From assembly GCF_034424215.1 (NCBI RefSeq), contig NZ_CP139960.1, forward strand, positions 1,178,001 to 1,242,000: a DNA stretch of 64,000 nt. The letters run 5' to 3'. The stretch comes from Niabella yanshanensis. Lineage in GTDB: Bacteria > Bacteroidota > Bacteroidia > Chitinophagales > Chitinophagaceae. Every line of letters starts with the position of its first letter. Positions within the stretch are counted from its first letter, which is position 1. The notes beneath the pieces were generated by a model that saw only the letters and a list, made by a program, of their open reading frames with translations, was not told where the DNA came from and ran no database searches. The position numbers were made by a program, and so were the translations under genes. Positions 1 through 8,610 of this stretch are shown here, piece by piece.

Positions 1-101
1 TCAGAAGGGATCACAAGGGATCAAAAAAACAAAACGGCGCTTTAATAGCCCAATTTTATACCAGCAAACATTCATCTATTCATTTTTTAAAAATTAAAGT
101 T

Positions 102-737
102 ATGGGAAGAGTGACTAATTCTATTTTAAGCGGCACATCTGGCCGCACGGGGCGCGTTGTTATTGCCAATGTGCACGGTGTGGAGGTAAGCCGCGCCAGG
201 CCCACAGCGCGCAGCAGCTCCACCGGGCCGCAAAACGCCCACCGGGAGCTGTTTCGTTTTGCAGTAGCCTTTTTAGGTTTGTATAAACCCTTTGCCCGCC
301 TGTTTTTTGGCAAGCGTAAAGGGCTGGTAACGCCCTATAACCAGGCACAGGCCAATGTGCTGGAAAACACCGGGTACAACGGCAGTGATATTGTTATTAA
401 CTACAACCAGGTGATGATCTCTAAAGGGCCCCTGCTGGATATGGTTCCGGGCAACATCAGCGCCGGGGCCGCACAGGCTATTACAGTTACCTGGAGCAAT
501 AATGCGCCGCCGGCCAGCGATAATGAAAACGATTGGTGCACCCTTTTTGTGTACCTGCCCGCGCGCATGAACGGACAGCTTTTTGCCGGCGTGGCGGCGC
601 GCCGCACCGGCACCGCCACCATCAACATGCTGCCCTTATACGCCGGCGAAGAAGCGCATGTGTGGGCTGCCTTTACGGATGAAACCGGCACTGTGGCCTG
701 TAACTCGAAATACATGGGCTCTGTTACATTAACCTGA
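102..737 (+). CDS. DUF6266 family protein
   Basis: The 211-residue product begins MGRVTNSILSGTSGRTG, followed by a conserved arginine/proline stretch (SRARPT). This N-terminal pattern is typical of the Bacteroidota DUF6266 family, whose function is unknown. The C-terminal half is rich in beta-prone and Ala/Gly segments and has no catalytic motif that I recognise. There is no signal peptide. The gene stands alone, ends at a strong hairpin terminator, and is visibly richer in G and C than the genes to its right, which may indicate transfer. The ATG at 102 follows an A-rich stretch. Family assignment is by recall of the N-terminal signature; the role is unknown. Confidence 0.8.
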   Translation: MGRVTNSILSGTSGRTGRVVIANVHGVEVSRARPTARSSSTGPQNAHRELFRFAVAFLGLYKPFARLFFGKRKGLVTPYNQAQANVLENTGYNGSDIVINYNQVMISKGPLLDMVPGNISAGAAQAITVTWSNNAPPASDNENDWCTLFVYLPARMNGQLFAGVAARRTGTATINMLPLYAGEEAHVWAAFTDETGTVACNSKYMGSVTLT

Positions 738-755
738 TCGTTTAAAAAAACGACC

Positions 756-787
756 AATGCCGGGGGCACCACGTAGCTCCCGGCATT
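756..787 (+). terminator. Intrinsic terminator after the DUF6266 gene
   Basis: A perfect 9-bp stem (AATGCCGGG at 756-764, CCCGGCATT at 779-787) with a 14-nt loop is followed by a short T run. It sits 19 bp after the stop codon at 737, where a rho-independent terminator would be expected. Confidence 0.75.
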
Positions 788-864
788 TTGCTGTACGCCA
801 ATGCGGGTATTAACAACAAACCATTACAAAGGATACAATTCAAATTCGCTTTAAGCTGTACGCA

Positions 865-1374
865 ATCGTCTCCAAAGGAGTCCTTCGGACATTCCTATAC
901 CAGTGAAGCTGTCGGCGAATCTCCTCTGTTAGGGAGACCCCCGTCCGAACGGATGTTCATCCGGGCGGGTTTCGACTCCACTACCTTCCGCTGTTAATGA
1001 CAAGTGATCTAAAGTGTTAAAAACGAATGTCGTCCTGAGCATGACGAAGGACATCAATATCCTACGCTCAAGGCTTCGTCGAGCTCTCCAAAGGAGTCCA
1101 TTGGACAGCCTGACAACGCTCTTGTCATTCTAAAGAACCTGCTTTTGCCGGCCGGCAGGCTTAACCTATGGTTATTTGTGCCTTAAGGCGACGGTTCTTT
1201 TTGGCATTTCATTATAATTTAAAGTTTGTATATTCATAGTAAGATTTCCGTTTGCTGATCTATGACCGGCTAATCATGATGAACCAAACGGAAACAAGGT
1301 GCGCGTGCTGACTATTGGATCAACATGCTTTCGCCATCGTACCCTGGTCTTCGTCATCCCGATAGCTATCGGGA
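865..1374. repeat. Cluster of dispersed intergenic palindromes
   Basis: The 0.7-kb gap between the DUF6266 and HTH genes has no convincing ORF. It holds several short hairpin units. A double hairpin of form CTCC-AAA-GGAG followed by GTCC-nnn-GGAC occurs at 870-890 and again at 1086-1106. A GTCCT/AGGAC hairpin lies at 1032-1052. The perfect palindrome TGCCGGCCGGCA lies at 1146-1157, and the perfect palindrome TCCCGATAGCTATCGGGA at 1357-1374. From memory, such units are scattered through Bacteroidota genomes; here they form a landing area for several families. Confidence 0.7.
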
Positions 1375-1431
1375 CAGACTGACAATACTATTGACACAGG
1401 CTCTTTTTATAACCTTTTCAAAACATCCAAC

Positions 1432-1719
1432 ATGGCAACCAAAGTAAATCTGTCTGTACACCAATTAGAGCATCTTCAAAAAAAATACGAAGCATCTGAC
1501 GCATTTGAGCTGGTGAACAATAAGGCAATGATGCGTATGCTGCATATTTCTAAAAGCACGCTTTACCGGCTACGTACCGAAATGAATATACCCTATATTA
1601 GAGTGGGCCGGCAAATATTTTATATACGGGGCATGGTAATACGGCAGCTGCTGGCACAACATGAGGGGCTGCCGCTGATGGACCGGAACAATAAGAGGAC
1701 CGCGGGCGAACAGCATTGA
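1432..1719 (+). CDS. Small helix-turn-helix (excisionase/MerR-like) protein
   Basis: The product has 95 residues. The central part (about 30-70) reads MMRMLHISKSTLYRLRTEMNI followed by a basic IRVGRQIFYIRG strand. This is the HTH_17-type winged-helix arrangement found in excisionases and in small Bacteroidota DNA-binding proteins that guide mobilisation genes. Residues 1-30 look like a short coiled coil. No integrase, mobilisation protein or att-like repeat is seen nearby, so it is either a solitary regulator or a leftover of a lost element. The target is unknown. Confidence 0.7.
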   Translation: MATKVNLSVHQLEHLQKKYEASDAFELVNNKAMMRMLHISKSTLYRLRTEMNIPYIRVGRQIFYIRGMVIRQLLAQHEGLPLMDRNNKRTAGEQH

Positions 1720-1774
1720 ACAGCTATTAAGGGATGTAAATTTTAAATTGTGTTTAAGCGTGCTACCCCCCTAC

Positions 1775-3862
1775 CTACGCATCAATTGCGTTTGTTTTAT
1801 CATTTATATCCTTAATGGTATTGTCCAGCTCGTGGGCTACATTTAAAATATGCTGTAAAGCCTCTGCGTTGCTGATGTCAGCAATATCTTCAAAATTGAA
1901 AAGGCTAACAAGTCCCATGATTGCAGCCACATGGTTACGCACTTTGTGCGACTGGATCCAGGCTATTTCCCGCAGACGCTCATTCTGTTTTTCTATTTTT
2001 AATAAATACTTTTTTATTTCTGTTATATCACGGCTAAAACAGCTTACTCCAATAATATCATCGTTATCACCATGAACAGGGTTAAATCTTGTTTCGCTAA
2101 TTTTAGGCACACTATTTAATTCATATTCTTCAATAATATCAAAAGCTTCTCCTTTTAAAGCACGCTTATAATACTGTTCCCAGTTATCTACCTTACCTGT
2201 CCTGGCCAACTTGTTCAATACACTCTCTCCTATACGCTGGTACACTCCGGTGAACTGTTGTTTCGTATATATATAAGAGCGATTGGCCGCAGTAAGCAGC
2301 AGCCCGCTATCCACCGACCAAATTAAATCATCTGTATTATCAATTAATGCCCTGAGCCTGCGTTCATTTTCTTCTATCTTTTCTCTCAGTAACCGTTCTT
2401 CTGTACGGTCGGAAAAGTATATGGCAAGACCATGCCGGGTAGGATAAACAGAAATTGAAAACCATTTTTGGGAAACAAGGGGATGCCATTCGGATTGAAC
2501 CAATGCCCGGTTCTCCATCGCCTGCAACAGATCTTCATAAAAACCGGATTGTTGTAAGTGCGGAAACACTTTCCAAATGTTTTGGCCGATAGAATATGAT
2601 CTTTCGATAGAGAACATTTTTTCAAATGCCTTGTTGATGTAGGTAAAATGCCAATTCCTGTCGATAGCGCAAAAGCCATCTGTAATGCTTTCCAGAATAT
2701 TTTCAAGCTCTTCAGACTTGGCTAGTAGCTCGCTTTGATACCGTACCATATCTGTAATGTCGATAGTTAACCCGCTTAGGGTATCGGGGATGTGGCCGTT
2801 ACCCTTCTTCAGCACCGCATTTCCCTTCAAATGCTTAACGGAGCCGTCTTTGTGAAATATCCTGAACTGTGATTCGGTTTTGCCCTCAGTAAGCGCCTGC
2901 CGAATGGACGCTTCAAATTTATCTTTGTCTTCAATGAGAATTGAATTGAGAAATATGCTGGGGTCGGCCATCATTTCAGCCGGCGTATACCCGTAAACTT
3001 TATAACAGGCCGGATTGGTGTACAACAATTGGAAATTATCAGTTCTTGTTTGCCAAACAACTTCATTCATATTAGTAAGCAGGTCATCGAGCCGCTCCTT
3101 TTGATTATTAACTGTCCGCAATAGTTGCTCGTTCTGCTCGGCAGCAAGAACCTTATCATTAACATCGATGGCTGTAACCAAAGCTATATCTCTTTGCCTG
3201 TAGTTTAAATCGCAGGCCAGAACGTCGACATAAAATACCTCACCCGATTTCTTCCTGTGCCGCCAGGTTCTCAGGCCAAGCTTGTTCTGAATATTTGAAA
3301 CGAGTTGGGGTATATCTTCCTCAGGCCGTATGTCTTTTACCGTCATGCCTTCAAATTCAGTAGCGGTATAGCCATACGTATTAATGGCGGCCTGGTTAAC
3401 GTAAAGAAATTTATAGGTTCGGCGGTCGTATATCCACATAGGAAGCGGGCTTTGAAAAACTACTTGCTCCATATCGAGTACTTCCGTAAGTCGCTTATCC
3501 TCGTTAATATGCAGCCCGTACATTTTCCCCAGCTGCTTTAAAAGTACTTTGGCCGGCCGTGATGCCAGCTCCTGTAGCTGCAAACAATGCCATCCGTTAG
3601 CTTCAAAGACGTCGTGTTTTATTGCATCAGACAAAATGATCAGCTGAAAATGTGAAGCCCGCATTGAGCGAATCGCGTTACAATCCATCTCAGTCATAAC
3701 GCAAATAATAGTAAAGGCCCGCTCCCCGCTTTCTGCTACCCGGTTGTCTAATTTCACGCTTCTATCTATAAAATCCGGATTAAATCCTGCCTCCAGTAAG
3801 GCTTCGTAAACATGCGTAAAAGCCTGGTCTTCCTGCCCAACAATCAATATCCTGTCATTCAT
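1775..3862 (-). CDS. Multi-PAS sensor protein with DHp-like C-terminus, no ATPase domain
   Basis: The 695-residue protein starts with a degenerate receiver-like region (about 1-120; RILIVGQE, then IICVMTEMD). Four PAS domains follow at about 128-235, 258-373, 385-495 and 503-615, separated by short coiled coils. The second ends LSGLTIDITD and the fourth ISCFSRDITE-like (GVSCFSRDITEI), both typical PAC endings. The last 70 residues carry IQSHKVRNHVAAIMGLV, the histidine box of a dimerisation domain, but the ORF stops before any N, G1 or G2 box. It therefore cannot act as a full histidine kinase by itself. No membrane segment is present, so it should be cytosolic. A partner kinase or scaffold role is inferred. 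Confidence 0.85.
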   Translation of the reverse strand: MNDRILIVGQEDQAFTHVYEALLEAGFNPDFIDRSVKLDNRVAESGERAFTIICVMTEMDCNAIRSMRASHFQLIILSDAIKHDVFEANGWHCLQLQELASRPAKVLLKQLGKMYGLHINEDKRLTEVLDMEQVVFQSPLPMWIYDRRTYKFLYVNQAAINTYGYTATEFEGMTVKDIRPEEDIPQLVSNIQNKLGLRTWRHRKKSGEVFYVDVLACDLNYRQRDIALVTAIDVNDKVLAAEQNEQLLRTVNNQKERLDDLLTNMNEVVWQTRTDNFQLLYTNPACYKVYGYTPAEMMADPSIFLNSILIEDKDKFEASIRQALTEGKTESQFRIFHKDGSVKHLKGNAVLKKGNGHIPDTLSGLTIDITDMVRYQSELLAKSEELENILESITDGFCAIDRNWHFTYINKAFEKMFSIERSYSIGQNIWKVFPHLQQSGFYEDLLQAMENRALVQSEWHPLVSQKWFSISVYPTRHGLAIYFSDRTEERLLREKIEENERRLRALIDNTDDLIWSVDSGLLLTAANRSYIYTKQQFTGVYQRIGESVLNKLARTGKVDNWEQYYKRALKGEAFDIIEEYELNSVPKISETRFNPVHGDNDDIIGVSCFSRDITEIKKYLLKIEKQNERLREIAWIQSHKVRNHVAAIMGLVSLFNFEDIADISNAEALQHILNVAHELDNTIKDINDKTNAIDA

Positions 3863-4207
3863 ACAGATGAGGGTTTATATATCTGAAAAAATCAAAGTCA
3901 ATAGTAAAACTGAAATAGCCAAAAATACCTATTGCCAGTTTAACAATGGTACCAGATAGTATAAAATATTGAGGCTCTCCAAAACCCTTAGTGGAATGGG
4001 AAGTTAAAGTCTTTGAAATAGAGGTCTTTAAGTTTAAGCAGGGTCACTTAAAAATTTCTTTTAAGCCCTTGCCGATGCTTTTTACGTATGGCAAGCCATG
4101 CCCGGCGAAAGGATCCTGATGAGCCGTTTGCTATTCTTTATATGCTGCAAAACAGGCCGGACCCTGTGCCTATACCATTCCGTTAAGCAATTAGCAAAGA
4201 GAGCGGA
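3863..4207. other. Non-coding gap, nothing recognised
   Basis: This 345-bp stretch separates the PAS sensor from the ArsR-like ORF. A + strand frame from 4098 exists but has no recognisable protein features. I see no convincing hairpin, promoter or RNA motif. Confidence 0.5.
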
Positions 4208-4414
4208 TCAGGCTGATGCGATCTGTGAGAGATCAATACCCAGCCTGGCAAATTCGCGTTCCCCCTTTTCTGTAATATAAAAATGTTTATCGGCAGGTAC
4301 TTCTTTAGCAATCCATCCTTTTACTACAAACTGTTCCATCAATAATTCACCTAATTTTCCGCCGATATGGTTATAGCAGCTTTTTGCCGGTTTTTTATTT
4401 GCTGATTGTTTCAT
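4208..4414 (-). CDS. Stand-alone ArsR-type C-terminal domain protein
   Basis: The 68-residue product carries SCYNHIGGKLGELLMEQFVVKG, then FYITEKGEREFARLGIDL. This matches the C-terminal extension of the larger ArsR-family winged-helix regulators, in which CYDHLAGRLG precedes a small domain. The DNA-binding half is absent and no in-frame homology to it is seen upstream. It is either a genuine small protein, as this architecture seems to occur alone in some Bacteroidota, or a 3' remnant. The domain resemblance is good; function is unknown. Confidence 0.55.
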   Translation of the reverse strand: MKQSANKKPAKSCYNHIGGKLGELLMEQFVVKGWIAKEVPADKHFYITEKGEREFARLGIDLSQIASA

Positions 4415-4665
4415 GTTTCAATTATTAGTTATACGTGCGTCATTACCACCTTCTTATATAAATGTAGTCAATTCATGTTATAAAAAAAGTGACCAGGACG
4501 TTGAAGAAGGAAATTGAAAGGGCAACAGGGCCCAAACGGGAAATGACAAATATGCTGATACTATCATGTATACCTGCATTCAACCCGCTACAGCCCGCAA
4601 AAAATACTGGCGGACCGGAGAAATGCAACTATTTTTATTACCGGGTAACCCATAAAACCAGGAAC

Positions 4666-5394
4666 ATGGCTAAAAAAGAAAATACAATAAAGGAAATTAC
4701 GATTGACAATTATTTAGACAGCCATTATATTAACCGCAGCAACTGGCTGAGAGCGGCTGTACTGGGCGCCAATGACGGTATTATTTCCATATCGAGCCTG
4801 GCGATTGGCGTGGCAGCTGCCAGCGCCGCAAGAGCGCCTATACTGCTGGCTGCCGTAGCGGGGCTTGTGGCCGGCGCCTTATCGATGGCGGCTGGTGAAT
4901 ATGTATCAGTAAGCTCTCAAACCGATATTGAAAAAGCAGACATTAAACGGGAAGCCAGGGAACTGGAGGAGATGCCGGAAGTGGAGCTGAATATACTGGC
5001 TCAAATATATGAACGGCGGGGCCTGCAAAAAGAAACCGCAATGCAGGTGGCCAAAGAACTGACGGAAAAAGATGCTTTGGCTGCGCATGTAAAAGATGAG
5101 CTGGGCATTAATGAAATAAGCCAGGCCAACCCTATGCAGGCAGCGCTGGCCTCGGGCGCCTCCTTTACAGTTGGAGGAGTATTGCCCTTACTGGTAACGT
5201 TATTGGCACCCGTTGCAGGTATGGCGTATTGGCTTTACGGCTTTACTGTTGTTTTTCTGATGGTGCTGGGCATACTTTCTGCAAAAACCGGCGGCTCGGG
5301 CATTACAAAAGCTATTTTAAGAATTACTATTTGGGGCACCATAGCCATGGGCTTATCTGCATTGGTGGGCTACTTATTTGGGGTAAATGTGTGA
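4666..5394 (+). CDS. VIT1/CCC1 family transporter
   Basis: The open frame extends upstream to 4489, but the homologous protein begins at the ATG at 4666 (MAKKENTIKE), giving 242 residues. NWLRAAVLGANDGIISISSL is the family signature at the first membrane segment. Further helices follow at about 47-75, 150-170, 176-196 and 215-240. A hydrophilic Glu-rich segment between the second and third helices (about 90-145; DIEKADIKREARELEEMPE) corresponds to the metal-binding domain. The family exports Fe2+ or Mn2+ from the cytosol, across the inner membrane in bacteria. No metal-responsive site is evident upstream. Confidence 0.9.
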   Translation: MAKKENTIKEITIDNYLDSHYINRSNWLRAAVLGANDGIISISSLAIGVAAASAARAPILLAAVAGLVAGALSMAAGEYVSVSSQTDIEKADIKREARELEEMPEVELNILAQIYERRGLQKETAMQVAKELTEKDALAAHVKDELGINEISQANPMQAALASGASFTVGGVLPLLVTLLAPVAGMAYWLYGFTVVFLMVLGILSAKTGGSGITKAILRITIWGTIAMGLSALVGYLFGVNV

Positions 5395-5490
5395 TGACAA
5401 GCGAACACCCGATACGGAACAACCTGAGCCCATTGCTGTATTGAAATAATAACGGGAATGGATACCCCGGATGAAAAATAGCTACCCGTT

Positions 5491-6102
5491 TTACGATTCA
5501 ACCCCGTAGGTTAACAAAGCCCGGCCTGATTCATCGGGCTGGGCCCGGACTAATTGAAGCGAATGCGGACGGGCTACCTTAAAGAGCGGCACGCCACTGC
5601 CCAGAATGACGGGGTGAACAATAAGCCGCAGCTCATCAAGCAGGCCTGCATTGATAAGGCTGGAAACAAGGCCTGCCCCTCCTACTACGTAAATATTCTT
5701 TCCTTCTGTATTTTTTAGTTTTTCCACTTCGGCAATATCCCGGACGATCTGCACCCCGGGCCATGAAGCCATTTGAAGCGTCGTTGATAAAACAACATGA
5801 GGTGTTGTAGCTGCAAACTGCGCGTAGGCAATCTCCCGGGCGGAAGGAGCACGATGCTGCTGCGAAGGAAGCTCGGGCATAGGCGGCATAACCTGAGGAT
5901 TTTTAAATATCGCCCCCCAATAATCGCCATACTCGGGGTACATTTTTCCGCCTAAAAGAAACATATCAACGTCTTCAATTAACCGGATGGCATCTGCCCA
6001 TGAATCGATCCAGTTGGTACGCTCTTCCTGGTCGGCAATAAACCCGTCCAGCGAAACCTGCATGGCTGCTATCATTTTCCTGGTAGTAGTTGTTGTTGTC
6101 AT
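5491..6102 (-). CDS. Dihydrofolate reductase family protein (RibD C-terminal fold)
   Basis: The product has 203 residues. MIAAMQVSLDGFIAD near the N-terminus, MFLLGGKMY in the middle and KNIYVVGGAGLVSSLINAGL near residue 140 are the NADPH-binding hallmarks of the RibD/DHFR-like reductases. These small stand-alone members are usually annotated as dihydrofolate reductase family; most have no proven substrate. It is transcribed divergently from the TetR gene, with about 190 bp between them. Confidence 0.88.
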   Translation of the reverse strand: MTTTTTTRKMIAAMQVSLDGFIADQEERTNWIDSWADAIRLIEDVDMFLLGGKMYPEYGDYWGAIFKNPQVMPPMPELPSQQHRAPSAREIAYAQFAATTPHVVLSTTLQMASWPGVQIVRDIAEVEKLKNTEGKNIYVVGGAGLVSSLINAGLLDELRLIVHPVILGSGVPLFKVARPHSLQLVRAQPDESGRALLTYGVES

Positions 6103-6235
6103 ATTTACTGGTTTATATTGGCTCGTAATACTATTAACCGGTATGTAAAGCTACTACCATGTTTTATTACTTCTGATGGGCAAAATAGACTTTTTACGGG
6201 GCGGATTTGGACACATCGTTTTACAGTACATTAAA

Positions 6236-6253
6236 ATATACCATTCGGTATAT
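6236..6253. promoter_or_regulatory. Probable TetR operator, upstream copy
   Basis: ATATACC-ATTC-GGTATAT is a perfect 7-bp inverted repeat with a 4-bp centre, lying 43 bp before the TetR start codon. The same arms with the same spacing recur at 6907-6924 before the thioesterase gene. This pairing is the reason for calling it an operator; an autoregulatory role is inferred. Confidence 0.75.
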
Positions 6254-6296
6254 TTATATTATCTTTATGACTGATTACCTGGTTTAACTTTTAATA

Positions 6297-6890
6297 ATGA
6301 TAAGCAAAGCAGAAAAAACAAGACAGTTTATAGTGGAGCAAACCGCGCCTGTTTTTAATGAAAAAGGCTATGCGGGTACCTCGCTTGCTGATTTAACTGA
6401 TGCTACGGGGCTTACGAAAGGCAGCATATACGGTAATTTTGAAAACAAAGACGAAGTAGCCCTTGCTGCATTTGATTATAATTTTAACCGTGTTACCCAT
6501 TATATTAAGGAAAAAATTTTAGCAACAGAGCATTCAATAGAACGGCTTTTGGTATACCCCAAAGTATACCGCAATTTTTTAACCATCCCGTTTTTGAAAC
6601 CCGGTTGCCCCATTTTAAATACCGCTACCGAAGCGGATGATACCCACCCGCAGTTGAGAGAGCGGGCGGCAAAAGCCCTCTCCTTTTGGAAAACATCAAT
6701 AGAAAATCAAATAAAAAGAGGCATAAAAAGAGGCGAAATACAAGCAGGCACCAGGCCAACTGAAGTGGCTGTTATTTTAATGTCGCTTATTGAGGGTGCT
6801 ATTATGCAGGCCAAAGTTACCGGCAAACCCACCGGGCTGCATATTGCTATGAATTTTTTAGCACAGTATATCAATAGTTTGAAAGTTTAA
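6297..6890 (+). CDS. TetR/AcrR family transcriptional regulator
   Basis: The 197-residue protein has a standard TetR HTH at about 20-55 (SLADLTDATGLTKGSIYGNF) after RQFIVEQTAPVFNEKGYAGT. The ligand domain follows and contains a PFLKPGCPILNTATEADD segment, typical of the TetR_C_16-like group. The same palindrome precedes this gene and the next one, so it probably represses both its own transcription and that of the thioesterase operon. The inducer is unknown; the thioesterase suggests an acyl compound, which is a guess. Confidence 0.92.
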   Translation: MISKAEKTRQFIVEQTAPVFNEKGYAGTSLADLTDATGLTKGSIYGNFENKDEVALAAFDYNFNRVTHYIKEKILATEHSIERLLVYPKVYRNFLTIPFLKPGCPILNTATEADDTHPQLRERAAKALSFWKTSIENQIKRGIKRGEIQAGTRPTEVAVILMSLIEGAIMQAKVTGKPTGLHIAMNFLAQYINSLKV

Positions 6891-6906
6891 TTTTTTTTAA
6901 TATAAA

Positions 6907-6924
6907 ATATACCGATCGGTATAA
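6907..6924. promoter_or_regulatory. Probable TetR operator, downstream copy
   Basis: ATATACC-GATC-GGTATAA contains the perfect 16-bp palindrome TATACCGATCGGTATA (6908-6923). It lies between the TetR stop codon and the thioesterase ATG, 12 bp before the latter, so binding there would block initiation of the downstream operon. Confidence 0.78.
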
Positions 6925-6936
6925 TAAACTAATGTA

Positions 6937-7425
6937 ATGACATCTTTTAGAAAATTGCTGGAAAGTAAAACGAGGGTTCAATACCAGGATTGCGATCCTT
7001 TCAATCATTTGAACAACTCGCGCTACATAGATTATATGATGGCCGCCCGTACCGAACAGCTGCTTGACCATTATGGATGGAACACATTTGAAATAGCTAC
7101 GCTACAAGGAACCGGGTGGGTATCTGCAGAAACAAAAATTTCTTACCTGCTTCCGGCCTTATGGATGGAGGTGATAACTATTGAAACCCGGCTTATTGCT
7201 TACTCTAATAGCAGCCTGCTGGTGGAAGCTATAACTTATAATGAAGATAAAACACATACCAAAGCCATTATGTGGGCCAAACTGGTACATTTTGATATAA
7301 AAGCCCAACGCAGCTTGAAACATTCAGAAGAGCTAATGCGCTTTTTGGAACAGATACATTACCCGGTAGACCACTATCCCACCTTTGAAGAACGGGTACA
7401 AACCCTGAAACAATTAAATAGATAA
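6937..7425 (+). CDS. Acyl-CoA thioesterase, 4HBT hotdog family
   Basis: The 162-residue protein carries RVQYQDCDPFNHLNNSRYID near the N-terminus, the D-x-x-x-H-x-x-N active-site pattern of the 4-hydroxybenzoyl-CoA thioesterase family. The rest fits one hotdog fold. It should hydrolyse acyl-CoA thioesters in the cytosol. It begins 12 bp after the second TetR operator, and the next gene starts 2 bp after its stop codon, so it heads a regulated operon. Confidence 0.88.
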   Translation: MTSFRKLLESKTRVQYQDCDPFNHLNNSRYIDYMMAARTEQLLDHYGWNTFEIATLQGTGWVSAETKISYLLPALWMEVITIETRLIAYSNSSLLVEAITYNEDKTHTKAIMWAKLVHFDIKAQRSLKHSEELMRFLEQIHYPVDHYPTFEERVQTLKQLNR

Positions 7426-7427
7426 TT

Positions 7428-7967
7428 ATGAAACGGATCATTTTAATTACAGCTATGCTTGCAGGTATGGCCGCGCATGCACAAACATTTACGCTGAAAA
7501 GTAACGAGCTGGGCGGGCAGGCTACCCACAAACAAGTGCTGAATGGATTTGGGTGCAATGGTGAAAATAAGTCGCCCCAACTGTTTTGGGAAAATGCGCC
7601 TAACGGAACAAAAAGCTTTGCCGTTACTATTTTTGATGAAGATGCACCAACGGGAAGCGGCTGGTGGCATTGGTTGATTTTTGATATTGCGGCTTCCATT
7701 AAAGCATTAAAACCGGGCGCCGGAAATGTAAAAAGTGAAGCAGCACCTAAAAATGCGATACAAAGTAAAACTGATTTTGGAACACCGGGATACAGCGGCC
7801 CCTGCCCTACACCGGGAAGCGGTTTTCATAAATATACCATTACCGTATATGCGCTGGATGTAAAAAACCTGGGGCTTGATGCCAATGCCAACCCGGCATT
7901 GGTGGGCTTTACTTTAAACCAGCATTTAATACAAAAAGCATCTATGATCATGTATTTTAAAAAATGA
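7428..7967 (+). CDS. YbhB/YbcL family (PEBP-like) exported protein
   Basis: The 179-residue protein begins with a signal peptide (MKRIILITAMLAGMAAHAQ, cleavage probably after AHA). The mature part shows the PEBP fold markers CNGENKSPQLFWENAP, FAVTIFDEDAPTGSGWWHW and GPCPTPGSGFHKYTITVYAL. These build the anion-binding pocket of Raf-kinase-inhibitor-like proteins. The bacterial members have no settled function. It is translationally close to the thioesterase (2-bp gap) and is predicted to be periplasmic. Confidence 0.9.
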   Translation: MKRIILITAMLAGMAAHAQTFTLKSNELGGQATHKQVLNGFGCNGENKSPQLFWENAPNGTKSFAVTIFDEDAPTGSGWWHWLIFDIAASIKALKPGAGNVKSEAAPKNAIQSKTDFGTPGYSGPCPTPGSGFHKYTITVYALDVKNLGLDANANPALVGFTLNQHLIQKASMIMYFKK

Positions 7968-8025
7968 TGAAACGCTAACTTGCACTTATTATTCACCCGG
8001 TTTCATTATTCAAACAAATCAGAAA

Positions 8026-8610
8026 ATGGACTATCCTCAATCATTTATTCAAAACATCATTCAACAATTTGAATATTACAAAATGCTTGGCGACAAAACA
8101 TTTGGGCAAGTGCCTGATGAAAAATTGTTTTGGCAATACAACGAAGCCAGCAATAGCATAGCCACTATTGTAAAGCATTTATGGGGCAATATGCTGAGCC
8201 GGTGGACCGATTTTTTAACTACTGACGGTGAAAAAGAATGGAGAAACCGCGATGATGAATTTGAAAACGATATTGCTACAAAAGATGCGCTATTGCAAAA
8301 ATGGGATGCCGGCTGGAAAGTATTTTTAGACGCGTTGAGATCATTAAAAGAAGAAGACCTTGAAAAGGTAATTTATATACGCAACCAGGGGCATACTGTA
8401 ATAGAGGCTATCAACAGGCAGCTGGCGCATTACCCATACCATATAGGGCAAATTGTTTTAATTGGGAAGATGTGTGCCCCTAACTGGGTTTCGCTTTCCA
8501 TTCCCAAAGGAAATTCAAAATCGTTTAATGACGATAAGTTTTTGAAACCCAAACAGAAGACGCATTTTACCGATGAATTTTTAAATAGACCCAAAGACCA
8601 ACCAACATGA
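8026..8610 (+). CDS. DUF1572 (DinB-fold) protein
   Basis: The 194-residue protein has the four-helix DinB/YfiT layout. Candidate metal-binding histidines are in IATIVKHLWGNMLSRW (about residue 48) and in NRQLAHYPYHIGQIVLIGK (about 140-145). Bacteroidota DUF1572 members are metal-binding proteins of unproven function, perhaps thiol-dependent transferases. The stop codon overlaps the next gene's start (ATGA), so the two are translationally coupled. The stretch from here to 9566 looks more A+T-rich than its surroundings. Confidence 0.88.
   Translation: MDYPQSFIQNIIQQFEYYKMLGDKTFGQVPDEKLFWQYNEASNSIATIVKHLWGNMLSRWTDFLTTDGEKEWRNRDDEFENDIATKDALLQKWDAGWKVFLDALRSLKEEDLEKVIYIRNQGHTVIEAINRQLAHYPYHIGQIVLIGKMCAPNWVSLSIPKGNSKSFNDDKFLKPKQKTHFTDEFLNRPKDQPT

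Noticed and set aside
788-997. 69-codon ORF on the + strand
   Set aside because: It reads through dispersed hairpins and has no protein-like pattern or plausible ribosome-binding site.
4098-4280. 60-codon ORF on the + strand
   Set aside because: It overlaps the ArsR-like ORF on the other strand and shows no family features.
4489-4665. 59-residue N-terminal extension of the VIT-family transporter
   Set aside because: The family starts near MAKKENTIKE at 4666; the extension has no similarity to it.
102-5400. Mobile element boundary suggested by the HTH protein and G+C-rich DUF6266 gene
   Set aside because: No integrase, transposase, tRNA target or flanking direct repeats could be found, so only the hotspot note is kept.
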